A stretch of DNA of 64,000 bases, taken from NCBI GenBank assembly GCA_011390165.1, contig JAABSV010000014.1, positions 1 to 64,000 on the forward strand. Reading direction: 5' to 3'. The notes beneath the pieces were generated by a model. It saw only the letters and a list, made by a program, of their open reading frames with translations. It had not been told where the DNA came from and made no database searches. A program made the translations under genes and the position numbers. This document shows positions 49,906-59,091 of the stretch, in pieces. This DNA comes from Desulfobulbaceae bacterium (GTDB taxonomy: Bacteria > Desulfobacterota > Desulfobulbia > Desulfobulbales > Desulfocapsaceae). The first letter of the stretch is position 1, and the number at the start of each line of letters is the position of its first letter.

Positions 49906-52900
49906 TGCGACAGTTCGTCTCCTTCACCCTTGGCCAGAAGGTGGTGATGAACCTCTTCTTCGTCCTGCTGATGGTGATCGGTGCCTTCACCGTGCTGCGC
50001 ATGCCGGTGGAGCGCTACCCGAACATCCAGTTCGGCAAGATGACCATCACCACCTTTCTCCCCGGGGCGGCACCGGCAGAGGTGGAGACCCTGGTCACCA
50101 AGGTGGTCGAGGAGGCCCTCGAGGATATCCCGGACATTGATTTCGTCCGCTCCGCCTCGTACGGCGAGCGTTCCGCGGTGGTGGTCAAATTCCTTGACGA
50201 CAGCGACTACCGACGGCGCTTTGACGACGTGCGGCTGAAGGTGCTGGCCATCCTCGGCGACTTCCCGGCCGGCGCCGAGCCCCCCATCTTCAACTTTCTC
50301 GAGGTGGACGACTGGTTTCCGGCCATCAGTGTCAACGTTGCCGGTGGCCATGGCAATGCCACCCTCACCCTGGTCGCCGAAGAGTTGAAGATCTCCCTCA
50401 CCCAGTTGCCGGGGGTGCGGGAGGTGAAACTGAGCGGCGATTTCAGCCGCGAGTTCCACCTGCTCTTTTCCATGGAAAAGGGGCGATTGGCGGGTGTCAC
50501 CTACAGCGAGGTGGCGGCCGCCCTCCGTGCCGCTGGAGTCTCCTATCCTGCCGGCCATATCGAGTCGCTGGAAGGGGATCTGGTGCTGCGGGTCGATGAG
50601 CAGTTCACTTCCCGGGAGGAGGTTCTGGCCACCGTCATTCGCCGGGATGGCGACTCGGCCCTGCTCCGCCTGGGCGATCTGGTCGACGATGCCCGCTTCG
50701 GCTACCGTGACCCCCACCTGATCACCTCGGTGAACGGCGAGGAGTGCGTTACCCTGCAGATCCTGAAAAAACCGGAAGGGAACGCCCTGAGCATCGCCCG
50801 GGAGGTGCGCCGGCTGGTGGATAAGCTACGACCGGTGTATGCCGAAAAGGGGATCAACCTGCTGGTCACCCAGGATTCCAGTACCCGGATCGCCGATTCG
50901 GTGCGGGTGCTCGGGGCCAACCTCTTTCTCGGGATTTTCCTGGTCTGCCTGATCATCTGGCTCTTCATGGGCTTTCGCAACGCGGCGATCACCACCATCG
51001 GCATCCCCTTCGCCTTCCTGGTTACCATCATACTGATGTACCTCACCGGCAATTCCCTCAATGAGGTATCGCTCTTTGCCTTTGTGCTGGTATCCGGGAT
51101 CATCGTTGACGATGCGATTGTGGTGGTTGAAAACTGCTACCGCCACCTTCAGGCCGGCAAGCAACGCTTGCAGGCGGTGCTTGATGGGACCGCCGAGGTA
51201 TTTCTGCCGGTGGTCAGCGCCACCCTGACCACAGTGGTTGCCTTTCTGCCGATGCTGATCATGACCGGGATGGTCGGCGATTTCTTTGCCATTGTCCCGA
51301 AGACGGTGGCCTTTGCCCTGGCCGCCTCCCTGCTCGAGTGCCTGCTCATCCTTCCCTGCCACTATCTCGAGTTTGGCCCGGCGGAACGGGGAGCCGAACC
51401 CTCCTTTCAGCGGACAATCAACCCGGTCGTGGCAAACCCGACGGCAAAGGGGGCGATTTCTCCCTCTGCCCAGAGAGAGACCCCCCTCACCGCCGGCCTG
51501 CGCCGGCTGATCCACCGGTTGATTCTCCTCACGCTTCGTTTTCGCACGCTCTCCCTGCTCATGCTCCTCTTTCTTTTCGTCGGATCGCTGGCGGTCTTTG
51601 TCGGTTCGCTGCAGGGGTGGAGCAACCTGGTCAGAATCCGCTTTTTCCCCGACAGCTATTCCCTCTACTATGCCGAACTGACCGGCCCCCCTGCCGCCCC
51701 TCTGGCCACCACCCACCAGTTGCTCAAGGAGATGGCCGTGGCGGTGGTTGCCGGCGGCCCCGGTGAGGCGGAATCGGCCCTCGGCTATGCCGGCTATTAT
51801 ATCAGTGAGGATTTCAGCCCACTCTACGGCAACAACCTCGGCTATGTGGCGGTGGCCCTGCCGTCGTCGGCCGAGCGGGGGTTCGCCGATTACCCGACAA
51901 ACGATGTCGTCGCCCATCTCGACACCATCCGTAAGCGCCTGGAACGGTTACTGCCGGCAGGCTTCACCGTTTCCGTCCGCCCCGACAAGGATGGGCCACC
52001 GGCGGGCCGGGATCTCAACATCCGGGTGCTGGGGGGCGATTCGGCCATGGTCCATGCCCTGGCGGCACGGATTTCCACCTTTCTCAGCGACAGCCCGGAA
52101 CTTGCCCCCTGGCTGCTCGACCTCCAGGATGATCTCGGTCGGGAAGTGCCGGTCTACCGGCTGCGGGTGGATGGTGACCGGGCGGCGGAGTGGGGGTTGC
52201 GGGTGGAGGAGGTGGCCCGCCTGGCCGCCTCGGTCATGGAGGGACAATTGGTGGGGCAGATACGACTGCCGGGAGAGATGGTCGACATCCGCCTGAAGGC
52301 AGTCCCCCCCGGGGGGGACCCACTGGCAGTTGGGGACCTGCCGTTGCTCGATTTCCCCGGCGGTACCCTGCGGCTCGCCGAGGTGACCCGTGGCGAGTAC
52401 CTTTTCGAACCGGGGTCGCTGAACCGTTTTCAGCGGCAGCGGGCGATCACCCTCACCGCCGACCTGAAAAGCGGTGCCCCCTTGGCCACCGGTGCGGTGG
52501 TCAGGGCGGTGGAGGAGTTCTATGCCGGCATCCGGGCGGAGTACCCCGGTGCCGGCCTCAGTTTCGCCGGCGAATACGAGTCGACCCGCGCCTCTTTCAC
52601 CTCACTGGCCTACGCCTTCGCCATCGCCATCGTGATCATCTATTTGATTCTCGCTGCCCAGTTCCAATCCGCTCTGCAGCCGCTGGTGGTCATCGCGGCC
52701 GTGGCCTTTGCCCTGATCGGCGTGGTCTGCGGCACAGTGCTGACGAGAAGCCTCTTTACGGTGAACAGTTTTGTCGCAGTGATCGGGGTTACCGGAGTGG
52801 TGGTGAACGACTCCCTGGTGCTGGTGGAGTTCATCAACCGCTGCCTGCGGCAGGGCCTCGAACGGCGCGAGGCGCTGCTCCGGGCGACCCATATCCGCCT

Positions 52901-53153
52901 GCGGCCGATTCTGCTCACCACCCTCACGACCACCCTCGGCCTGCTGCCCATGGCCCTCGGTATCCCCGAGTATTCGGTGATCTGGGGGAGCATGGCGATG
53001 ACCTTCGTCACCGGCCTCTGTACCGCAACCTTTCTCACCATCACCATCGTCCCGGTACTCTGGGACCTGACTACTCCCCCGGCAGCAGTCGAGTTACCAG
53101 ATCCTTCCACTCCCCGTTTCCCCCCGCCTCCCCCGCAGCAGTCGTTGGACTGA
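49905..53153 (+). CDS. RND efflux transporter permease
   Basis: 1082 aa from the ATG at 49905 (GTG at 49902 is also possible). It has twelve membrane helices in two halves, each with a large periplasmic loop. Visible hallmarks are R-M-P-V-E-R-Y-P-N-I after helix 1, V-S-G-I-I-V-D-D-A-I-V-V-V-E-N (the helix 4 Asp pair for protons) and V-V-V-N-D-S-L-V-L-V-E-F in the second half. It is an AcrB-type proton-driven exporter; the substrate is unknown. A charged loop at about 480-530 is longer than usual. Confidence 0.94.
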   Translation: MRQFVSFTLGQKVVMNLFFVLLMVIGAFTVLRMPVERYPNIQFGKMTITTFLPGAAPAEVETLVTKVVEEALEDIPDIDFVRSASYGERSAVVVKFLDDSDYRRRFDDVRLKVLAILGDFPAGAEPPIFNFLEVDDWFPAISVNVAGGHGNATLTLVAEELKISLTQLPGVREVKLSGDFSREFHLLFSMEKGRLAGVTYSEVAAALRAAGVSYPAGHIESLEGDLVLRVDEQFTSREEVLATVIRRDGDSALLRLGDLVDDARFGYRDPHLITSVNGEECVTLQILKKPEGNALSIAREVRRLVDKLRPVYAEKGINLLVTQDSSTRIADSVRVLGANLFLGIFLVCLIIWLFMGFRNAAITTIGIPFAFLVTIILMYLTGNSLNEVSLFAFVLVSGIIVDDAIVVVENCYRHLQAGKQRLQAVLDGTAEVFLPVVSATLTTVVAFLPMLIMTGMVGDFFAIVPKTVAFALAASLLECLLILPCHYLEFGPAERGAEPSFQRTINPVVANPTAKGAISPSAQRETPLTAGLRRLIHRLILLTLRFRTLSLLMLLFLFVGSLAVFVGSLQGWSNLVRIRFFPDSYSLYYAELTGPPAAPLATTHQLLKEMAVAVVAGGPGEAESALGYAGYYISEDFSPLYGNNLGYVAVALPSSAERGFADYPTNDVVAHLDTIRKRLERLLPAGFTVSVRPDKDGPPAGRDLNIRVLGGDSAMVHALAARISTFLSDSPELAPWLLDLQDDLGREVPVYRLRVDGDRAAEWGLRVEEVARLAASVMEGQLVGQIRLPGEMVDIRLKAVPPGGDPLAVGDLPLLDFPGGTLRLAEVTRGEYLFEPGSLNRFQRQRAITLTADLKSGAPLATGAVVRAVEEFYAGIRAEYPGAGLSFAGEYESTRASFTSLAYAFAIAIVIIYLILAAQFQSALQPLVVIAAVAFALIGVVCGTVLTRSLFTVNSFVAVIGVTGVVVNDSLVLVEFINRCLRQGLERREALLRATHIRLRPILLTTLTTTLGLLPMALGIPEYSVIWGSMAMTFVTGLCTATFLTITIVPVLWDLTTPPAAVELPDPSTPRFPPPPPQQSLD

Positions 53154-53214
53154 CCGGCGCAAGGGCTGGTCGACTTCCAGCCATCCGAACGACCAACTCT
53201 GCTCGGTCGATTCC

Positions 53215-53265
53215 GCATGACCCGAATGGCATCTCCGGCCCCACCCCAGGCGGTGGACGGGCAGA
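53215..53265. repeat. Local direct repeat, copy 1
   Basis: CATGACCCGAATGGCATC followed by a 28-base block (53235-53262). The block is repeated exactly at 53396-53423, and in degenerate form at 53358-53382. The spacing of the first two units is about 123 bases. Confidence 0.7.
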
Positions 53266-53337
53266 ACAGCCGCCGGTATGACGGTCTTGGTCTGATGACT
53301 CTGCTGCTGTCATGAAACGTCTGTCGTGACCAACCCT

Positions 53338-53423
53338 GCATGACCCGAATGTCATCGCCGGTCTACCCCAGGCGGTTGACGGTTGATTGACGTTTCCGGC
53401 CCCACCCCAGGCGGTGGACGGGC
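53338..53423. repeat. Local direct repeat, copies 2 and 3
   Basis: CATGACCCGAATGTCATC (53339 onward) plus a degenerate block (53358-53382) and then the exact 28-base block (53396-53423). It abuts the large foldback element. Confidence 0.7.
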
Positions 53424-53604
53424 TGATCGGTCCTCCTGTCGGCTGCATCGCGAAAGGCCCGGCAGGGCGGAGAAAAGGGGCCCGAAGGGTTGCGGACAGG
53501 ATGTCCGCAACCGGCGGTCAGGCCAGGGATGGCCTGTTCCGCCGGCCTCTCCGCCCTGACGAGCAGGCCGAAGCGCCGCAGCCGACTGGAGGGCCGGTCA
53601 GCCC
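53420..53604 (+). ncRNA. 185-nt multibranched foldback element (candidate structured RNA or MITE)
   Basis: Outer arms 53420-53446 and 53578-53604 pair over 27 positions: 24 Watson-Crick, two G-U (only if read on the plus strand) and one mismatch. Inside are CAGGGCGGAGA / TCTCCGCCCTG (53463-53473 with 53548-53558, 11 pairs), GGTTGCGGACA / TGTCCGCAACC (53488-53512, 11 pairs, loop GGA) and GGCGG-T-CAGGCCA / TGGCCTG-TT-CCGCC (53513-53543). The strand preference of the wobble pairs hints at plus-strand RNA. No known class is recognised. Confidence 0.6.
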
Positions 53605-53775
53605 TTTACAGGGGGGCGGGGCAGCAGAGCGGAAAATGGCGGAAAATACCCCAGCCGCGACGCTCAATCATCAAATAAAAAACACAAAAAAGTAACCATA
53701 ATATAAAAAATATTTCAATTATGTAACATAAAAGGAAAACGCAAGCCCATCGCGGCGCGTCCTGATACATACGAT

Positions 53776-53798
53776 AACATATTGATAAATAATATGTT
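53776..53798. promoter_or_regulatory. 8-7-8 inverted repeat upstream of the amt promoter
   Basis: AACATATT-GATAAAT-AATATGTT, perfectly symmetric half-sites, 19 bases before the sigma-54-like -24 element. It suits an activator or repressor binding site. It does not match the usual NtrC consensus (TGCACC-N5-GGTGCA). Confidence 0.55.
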
Positions 53799-53817
53799 TT
53801 TCACAATCCAGCACTCC

Positions 53818-53833
53818 TGGCACAAGAGTTGTA
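53818..53833 (+). promoter_or_regulatory. Sigma-54-like promoter of amt-glnK
   Basis: TGGCAC-N5-TTGTA fits the -24/-12 consensus TGGCAC-N5-TTGCA except for T instead of C at -12. The spacing is exact. The start site would be near 53844, directly at the edge of the 24-bp repeat array. Nitrogen-regulated amt-glnK operons commonly use sigma-54. Confidence 0.6.
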
Positions 53834-53846
53834 ATAGCAACGCAAG

Positions 53847-54062
53847 ATGTATCAAGCTGCCGGCAGGAGAATGTATCAAGCTGCCGGCAGGAGAATGTAT
53901 CAAGCTGCCGGCAGGAGAATGTATCAAGCTGCCGGCAGGAGAATGTATCAAGCTGCCGGCAGGAGAATGTATCAAGCTGCCGGCAGGAGAATGTATCAAG
54001 CTGCCGGCAGGAGAATGTATCAAGCTGCCGGCAAGAGAATGTATCAAGCTGCCGGCAGCAGA
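53847..54062 (+). repeat. Nine tandem 24-bp repeats in the amt leader
   Basis: Unit ATGTATCAAGCTGCCGGCAG plus GAGA, nine copies. Units eight and nine have single changes (AAGAGA, CAGCAGA). Each unit holds the perfect palindrome CTGCCGGCAG. The array is open in several frames because the period is a multiple of three. In the amt frame it reads Met-Tyr-Gln-Ala-Ala-Gly-Arg-Arg repeated. There are no spacers, so it is not CRISPR. Confidence 0.95.
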
Positions 54063-54143
54063 ACGGCTGTGCCGTCAAAAGTGACGAACCTAGTACCGGA
54101 ACGTGACAACATGACCACCATAAACAGATCAAGGAGGAGTATC

Positions 54144-55481
54144 GTGAACAACACAGGAAAATTCCGCAGGTATTGGGGCGTCGCCACCTTTCTTGCCGCG
54201 ACGGCTGTTGCTGTCCCGGCACTGGCCGCCGAGGGGGGGCTGGGGGACACGGTGATTCAGTTGGCCTACTCACTGGACACCTTTTACTTTCTCATGTCGG
54301 GAGCGCTGGTGATGTGGATGGCCGCCGGATTCGCCATGCTGGAAGCCGGGCTGGTGCGCGGCAAGAACACCGTCGAGATCCTTACCAAGAATGTCGCCCT
54401 CTACGCCATCGCCTGTATCATGTACATGTTGTTCGGCTACAACATCATGTACGGGGACGGGGTCAGCAGCCTCATTCCCGGCTTCAGCCTCTTCCTCGGT
54501 GCCGACCACGAGGTCGATGCGGTGCTGAAGAGCGGTGGTGAGACCTACTACTCGTCCATGGCCGACTTCTTCTTCCAGGTGGTGTTCGTCGCCACGGCGA
54601 TGTCCATCGTCTCCGGGGCGGTGGCTGAACGGATGAAACTCTGGGCCTTCCTCGCCTTTGCGGTGGTGATGACCGGTTTCATCTACCCGGTACAGGGTTT
54701 CTGGAAATGGGGCGGCGGCTTCCTGGATGGCCTTGGTTTTCTCGATTTCGCCGGTTCCGGGGTGGTCCACCTCTGTGGCGCCTCGGCCGCTCTCGCCGGG
54801 GTAATTCTCCTCGGCGCCAGGAAGGGAAAGTACGTCAATGGTCGAGTGAAGGCGATCCCCGGGGCCAATCTGCCCCTGGCCACCCTCGGGACCTTTATTC
54901 TCTGGCTCGGCTGGTTCGGCTTCAACGGCGGTTCTGAGCTGCGGATCAGCAATATCGAAGAGGCCAACGCGGTGGCCAAGATCTTTGTCAACACCAACAC
55001 CGCCGCCGCCGGTGGGCTGGTTACCGCCCTGCTCCTCTCCCGGGCCTGGTTCGGCAAGGCCGATCTCACCATGGCCCTGAACGGCGCCCTTGCCGGGCTG
55101 GTGGCGATAACCGCCGAACCCCTCACCCCCGGACCGTTGGCGGCGACTCTGATCGGGGCGGTGGGCGGCCTGATCGTTGTGGCTTCGATCATCACTATCG
55201 ACAAGGCCAAGGTCGATGACCCGGTGGGAGCGATCTCGGTACACGGTGTCTGCGGCATCTGGGGTCTGCTGGCGGTGGTGTTCACCAACCCGGAGGCCTC
55301 CCTTGTTGCCCAGTTGACCGGTATTGCGGTGATCTTTGCCTGGGTCTTCCTCACCAGTTTTGCGGTGTGGTTCGTGATCAAGGCGGTTGCCGGCATCCGG
55401 GTGAGCGAGGAGGAGGAGATGGAGGGTGTCGATGTCGCCGAGTGCGGCCTGGCCGCCTATCCGGAGTTCACCAAAGATTGA
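54144..55481 (+). CDS. amt: Ammonium transporter Amt
   Basis: 445 aa from the GTG at 54144, which follows AAGGAGG by six bases. An ATG at 54111 and the repeat-array ATGs from 53847 are in the same open frame, so a longer form is possible. A cleavable signal (A-T-F-L-A-A-T-A-V-A-V-P-A-L-A-A) precedes eleven membrane helices. Amt signatures are M-L-E-A-G-L-V-R, D-F-A-G-S-G-V-V-H (pore His), W-L-G-W-F-G-F-N-G-G-S and S-V-H-G-V-C-G-I-W-G (second His). It conducts ammonium across the inner membrane and is gated by GlnK, encoded next. Confidence 0.95.
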   Translation: MNNTGKFRRYWGVATFLAATAVAVPALAAEGGLGDTVIQLAYSLDTFYFLMSGALVMWMAAGFAMLEAGLVRGKNTVEILTKNVALYAIACIMYMLFGYNIMYGDGVSSLIPGFSLFLGADHEVDAVLKSGGETYYSSMADFFFQVVFVATAMSIVSGAVAERMKLWAFLAFAVVMTGFIYPVQGFWKWGGGFLDGLGFLDFAGSGVVHLCGASAALAGVILLGARKGKYVNGRVKAIPGANLPLATLGTFILWLGWFGFNGGSELRISNIEEANAVAKIFVNTNTAAAGGLVTALLLSRAWFGKADLTMALNGALAGLVAITAEPLTPGPLAATLIGAVGGLIVVASIITIDKAKVDDPVGAISVHGVCGIWGLLAVVFTNPEASLVAQLTGIAVIFAWVFLTSFAVWFVIKAVAGIRVSEEEEMEGVDVAECGLAAYPEFTKD

Positions 55482-55543
55482 TAGGCCTTTAGAATGACTT
55501 CGAGGTCGTGGCGGATTGGAACCTACCCGTGATAATGGCGGGA

Positions 55544-55950
<407 letters not shown>

Positions 55951-55995
55951 GGCCACCTTGAAAAATAGTATTTCCGCCCAATCTCTGCGTTGAAT

Positions 55996-56014
55996 CAAGG
56001 ACAATTTGTCCTTG
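55996..56014. promoter_or_regulatory. 19-base palindrome upstream of cydA
   Basis: CAAGGACAA-T-TTGTCCTTG, nine perfect pairs around one base. It lacks a T-tract, so it looks like an operator or a weak hairpin after glnK. Confidence 0.45.
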
Positions 56015-56090
56015 GAATATCAAATATATGCCAGCGAAAAATTGTTTACTTTTACCTTGATTTTGAACGGGAATTCTAATTTTTCAAGGC

Positions 56091-56207
56091 AGACTTAAGA
56101 GAAATTCCGGCTTTTGAGGTGGCTCGGCGACGGCCCTTTTCCCTCCGGCAACGGTGGGGGAGGGCCGTTTCTCTATCCGGCGGCAAATAGGAATTATTCT
56201 TAAGTCT
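56091..56207. repeat. 117-bp element bounded by 18-bp inverted repeats, with inner terminator-like stem
   Basis: AGACTTAAGAGAAATTCC (56091-56108) and GGAATTATTCTTAAGTCT (56190-56207) are inverted with 16 of 18 matches. Inside, ACGGCCCT (56130-56137) pairs with AGGGCCGT (56161-56168), followed by TTTCTCT. It may be the glnK terminator inside a foldback or MITE-like element. Confidence 0.6.
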
Positions 56208-56371
56208 TGACGGACAGCCACCTTTCCAGGTATATCACCATGAATTCCGCCCGTCGGCTGGGAAGGCTCCAGCCAACGGCAGCGGTGTATTCCCGATACG
56301 GCGGTTGGCCTTTGCAAGGGCCGGCCGGCAGCCACTATGGCGGCCAATACTTTAACTGGGAGGATGGTGGA

Positions 56372-57904
56372 ATGGTAGAAATTGATCTGGCAACGGTGAA
56401 CTGGGCGCGGGCCCAGTTCACCCTGACGGCGATGTACCACTGGCTGTTTGTTCCGATCACCCTGGGGCTCTCCTTTCTCTGTGCCTTTTACGAAACGATC
56501 TATGTCCGCACCGGCAACGAGGAGTGGAAAAGGCTGACCAAGTTCTGGATGACCCTCTTCGGAATCAACTTCGTGATCGGTATCGCCACCGGCATCATTC
56601 TTGAGTTCGAGTTCGGTACCAACTGGTCCAACTACTCCTGGATGGTTGGCGATATCTTCGGCGCACCGCTGGCCATCGAGGGAATATTCGCCTTTTTCCT
56701 CGAGGCAACCTTCTTTGTGGTGATGTTCTTCGGCTGGGACCGGGTATCAAAGAACTTCCATCTCTTTTCCACTTGGATGGTGGCCATTGGTTCGAACTTG
56801 TCGGCTCTGTGGATTCTGGTTGCCAACGGCTGGATGCAGTACCCGGTGGGGATGACCTTCAATCCCGACAACGCCCGTTTCGAGATGGAGAATTTCTGGG
56901 AGGTTCTCTTCTCGCCGGTGGCGATCTCCAAATTCACCCATGCCACAACTTCGAGTTTTGTCGTCGGCGCCCTCTTCGTCATCGCCATCTCCTCCTACTA
57001 TCTGCTGAAGGGACGCCATGTGCGGATGGCCCAGCGCTCCATCGCGGTGGCCTCGGTCTTCGGTCTGCTCGCCGGTATCGCCACCGCCATCACCGGTGAC
57101 GAGTCGGCTTACGAAAATGCCTCCCACCAGCCAATGAAACTGGCCGCCTACGAGGGGCTCTACGATGGCGGCCGCGGGGTGGACATTGTCGCTTTTGGGC
57201 TGCTCACCCCCGGCAAGAGACCGGGAGACGGCCAGGACCCCTTCCTCTTTGAGATTTCGATCCCGAAGGGTCTGTCGTTGCTCGCCACCCGCGAATTGAA
57301 CGGCTTTGTCCCCGGCATCAACGACCTGGTGTACGGCAATGCCGCCGAGGGGATTGCACCGGTCCAGGAGAAAATCGACCGCGGCAAGGTGGCCATCGCT
57401 GATTTCGCCGCCTACAAGGAGGCGAGCAAGGCCGGTGACGAGACGGCCCGGGCGGCGGCCCTGGCCCGCTTCACCCCGAATCAGCCCTACCTCGGCTTCG
57501 GCTATTTGAATAGCCCAGAGGAGGTGGTGCCGTCAGTTGCCTCCATCTACTACTCCTTCCATATCATGGTCTATGTGGGCAGCTTTATCATCTTCCTGCT
57601 GCTGCTCTTCCTCTGGGCGGTGAAAAGCGGCCGACTGGGCGAACAGCGTTGGCTCCTCCGCCTGGGTATCGTATCCTTCTTCCTCACCTATTTCGCCTCG
57701 GAGATGGGCTGGGTGGTGGCGGAGGTGGGGCGGCAACCTTGGGCGATCCAGGATATGTTGACCGTAAAGATGGCCAGCACCCAGATCGCCGCCGGCCACG
57801 TGCAGACAACGGTGGTTATGTTCTTTGTGGTGTTTACCGTGCTGCTGCTGGCGGAAGCAAAGATTATGCTCAGGCAGATCAAAATAGGACCGGAGGAGGT
57901 GTGA
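56372..57904 (+). CDS. cydA: Cytochrome bd quinol oxidase subunit I
   Basis: 510 aa from the ATG at 56372 (GGGAGG upstream; the frame is open further upstream without a good start). It has nine membrane helices. His23 (T-A-M-Y-H-W-L-F-V-P) ligates a heme, K-F-T-H-A holds the b558 His, E-G-I-F-A-F-F-L-E holds the two proton-path Glu, and G-R-Q-P-W and E-M-G-W-V are conserved. It reduces oxygen with quinol electrons. The periplasmic Q-loop region (about 250-420) is of moderate size. An oxidase in a likely anaerobe suggests oxygen defence. Confidence 0.96.
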   Translation: MVEIDLATVNWARAQFTLTAMYHWLFVPITLGLSFLCAFYETIYVRTGNEEWKRLTKFWMTLFGINFVIGIATGIILEFEFGTNWSNYSWMVGDIFGAPLAIEGIFAFFLEATFFVVMFFGWDRVSKNFHLFSTWMVAIGSNLSALWILVANGWMQYPVGMTFNPDNARFEMENFWEVLFSPVAISKFTHATTSSFVVGALFVIAISSYYLLKGRHVRMAQRSIAVASVFGLLAGIATAITGDESAYENASHQPMKLAAYEGLYDGGRGVDIVAFGLLTPGKRPGDGQDPFLFEISIPKGLSLLATRELNGFVPGINDLVYGNAAEGIAPVQEKIDRGKVAIADFAAYKEASKAGDETARAAALARFTPNQPYLGFGYLNSPEEVVPSVASIYYSFHIMVYVGSFIIFLLLLFLWAVKSGRLGEQRWLLRLGIVSFFLTYFASEMGWVVAEVGRQPWAIQDMLTVKMASTQIAAGHVQTTVVMFFVVFTVLLLAEAKIMLRQIKIGPEEV

Positions 57905-57905
57905 G

Positions 57906-59039
57906 ATGATCGGTAAACTGGATATTGTCACCCTGCAGCAGATCTGGTGGATACTCTGCTCGGTGGTCGGCTCGTTGTTTCTCTTCCTCAACTTTGTCCA
58001 GGGCGGGCAGACCCTGCTCTGGCAGGTGGCCCGTGACGAGCGGGAAAAGGCGCTGGTGATCAACTCCCTGGGGCGCAAATGGGAACTCACCTTCACCACC
58101 CTGGTGCTTTTCGGCGGCGCCCTTTTTGCCGCCTTCCCCAAGTTTTATGCCACCAGTTTCGGCGGTGCCTACTGGGTATGGATGCTCATTTTGTTCACCT
58201 TCATCCTCCAGGCGGTCAGCTACGAGTACCGGAAAAAACCGGAAAACCTGCTCGGCGCCAGGACCTACGAGGCCTTTCTGCTTGTCAACGGTTCGGTGGG
58301 GATCCTCCTCGTCGGTGCGGCGGTGGGGACCTTCTTCACCGGCTCCAACTTTATCCTGAACGATTACAACCAGGTCACCTGGACCAGCAGACTGCGCGGG
58401 GTGGAGGCGGCCTTCTCGCTGTTCAACCTCTCCTTTGGCCTCTTCCTGGTGTTCAACGCCCGGGTTCTCGGGGCGATGTACCTGGTCAACAACATCGATT
58501 TTACCGGGGCCCGGGAACTGGAGGCGCGGATCAGAAAGAGCTGCCTGACCAGTTTTCTTCTCGCCCTCCCCTTCCTTCTTTACGTGGTGGTGGCCCTGCT
58601 GCTCATCGATGGATTCGGCACCGACACCAATGGGGTGGTGAGCATGGTCGCCAACAAGTACCTGCACAACCTGCTGGCCATGCCGGCGGTGCTGGTGCTC
58701 CTCCTCGCCGGCCTCTTCCTGGTGATTCTCGGGGTGACCCGGACCGGTCTCGGCACCACCACCAACGGTATCTGGTTCGGCGGTCTTGGCACGGTGCTGG
58801 TTGGTCTGGCGATCTTTTTCACCGCCGGCTTCAACAACACCCCCTTCTACCCATCGAAGGTCGACCTGCAGTCCAGCCTCACCATCTACAACGCCTCCTC
58901 AAGCCACTACACCCTCACCGCGATGAGCTATGTCGCCCTGTTCATCCCGCTGGTGCTCGGCTACATCGCCTATGTCTGGCGACTGATGGATGGGCGAAAG
59001 ATCGGCGCCGCCGATATCGGCGACAAAAAGGCGTACTGA
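57906..59039 (+). CDS. cydB: Cytochrome bd quinol oxidase subunit II
   Basis: 377 aa, eight or nine membrane helices, one base after the cydA stop. The start L-Q-Q-I-W-W-I-L-C-S-V-V-G-S-L-F-L-F-L-N-F-V-Q-G-G and the W-E-L-T-F-T-T-L-V-L-F-G-G-A-L-F-A-A-F-P segment are typical of CydB. It forms the heterodimer with CydA. Confidence 0.95.
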   Translation: MIGKLDIVTLQQIWWILCSVVGSLFLFLNFVQGGQTLLWQVARDEREKALVINSLGRKWELTFTTLVLFGGALFAAFPKFYATSFGGAYWVWMLILFTFILQAVSYEYRKKPENLLGARTYEAFLLVNGSVGILLVGAAVGTFFTGSNFILNDYNQVTWTSRLRGVEAAFSLFNLSFGLFLVFNARVLGAMYLVNNIDFTGARELEARIRKSCLTSFLLALPFLLYVVVALLLIDGFGTDTNGVVSMVANKYLHNLLAMPAVLVLLLAGLFLVILGVTRTGLGTTTNGIWFGGLGTVLVGLAIFFTAGFNNTPFYPSKVDLQSSLTIYNASSSHYTLTAMSYVALFIPLVLGYIAYVWRLMDGRKIGAADIGDKKAY

Positions 59040-59091
59040 TACCTTATAGTTGAACACTCTGCCCAATACAGGCAGGAAGGAAAAGGAAAAG

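Noticed and set aside
53071-53448. Minus-strand protein with repeated STAWGGAG-like strings
   Set aside because: The frame is a translation of intergenic direct repeats and the end of the RND gene, with no ribosome site or family match.
53847-54062. CRISPR array
   Set aside because: The units are contiguous 24-bp repeats with no spacers, and no cas genes are nearby.
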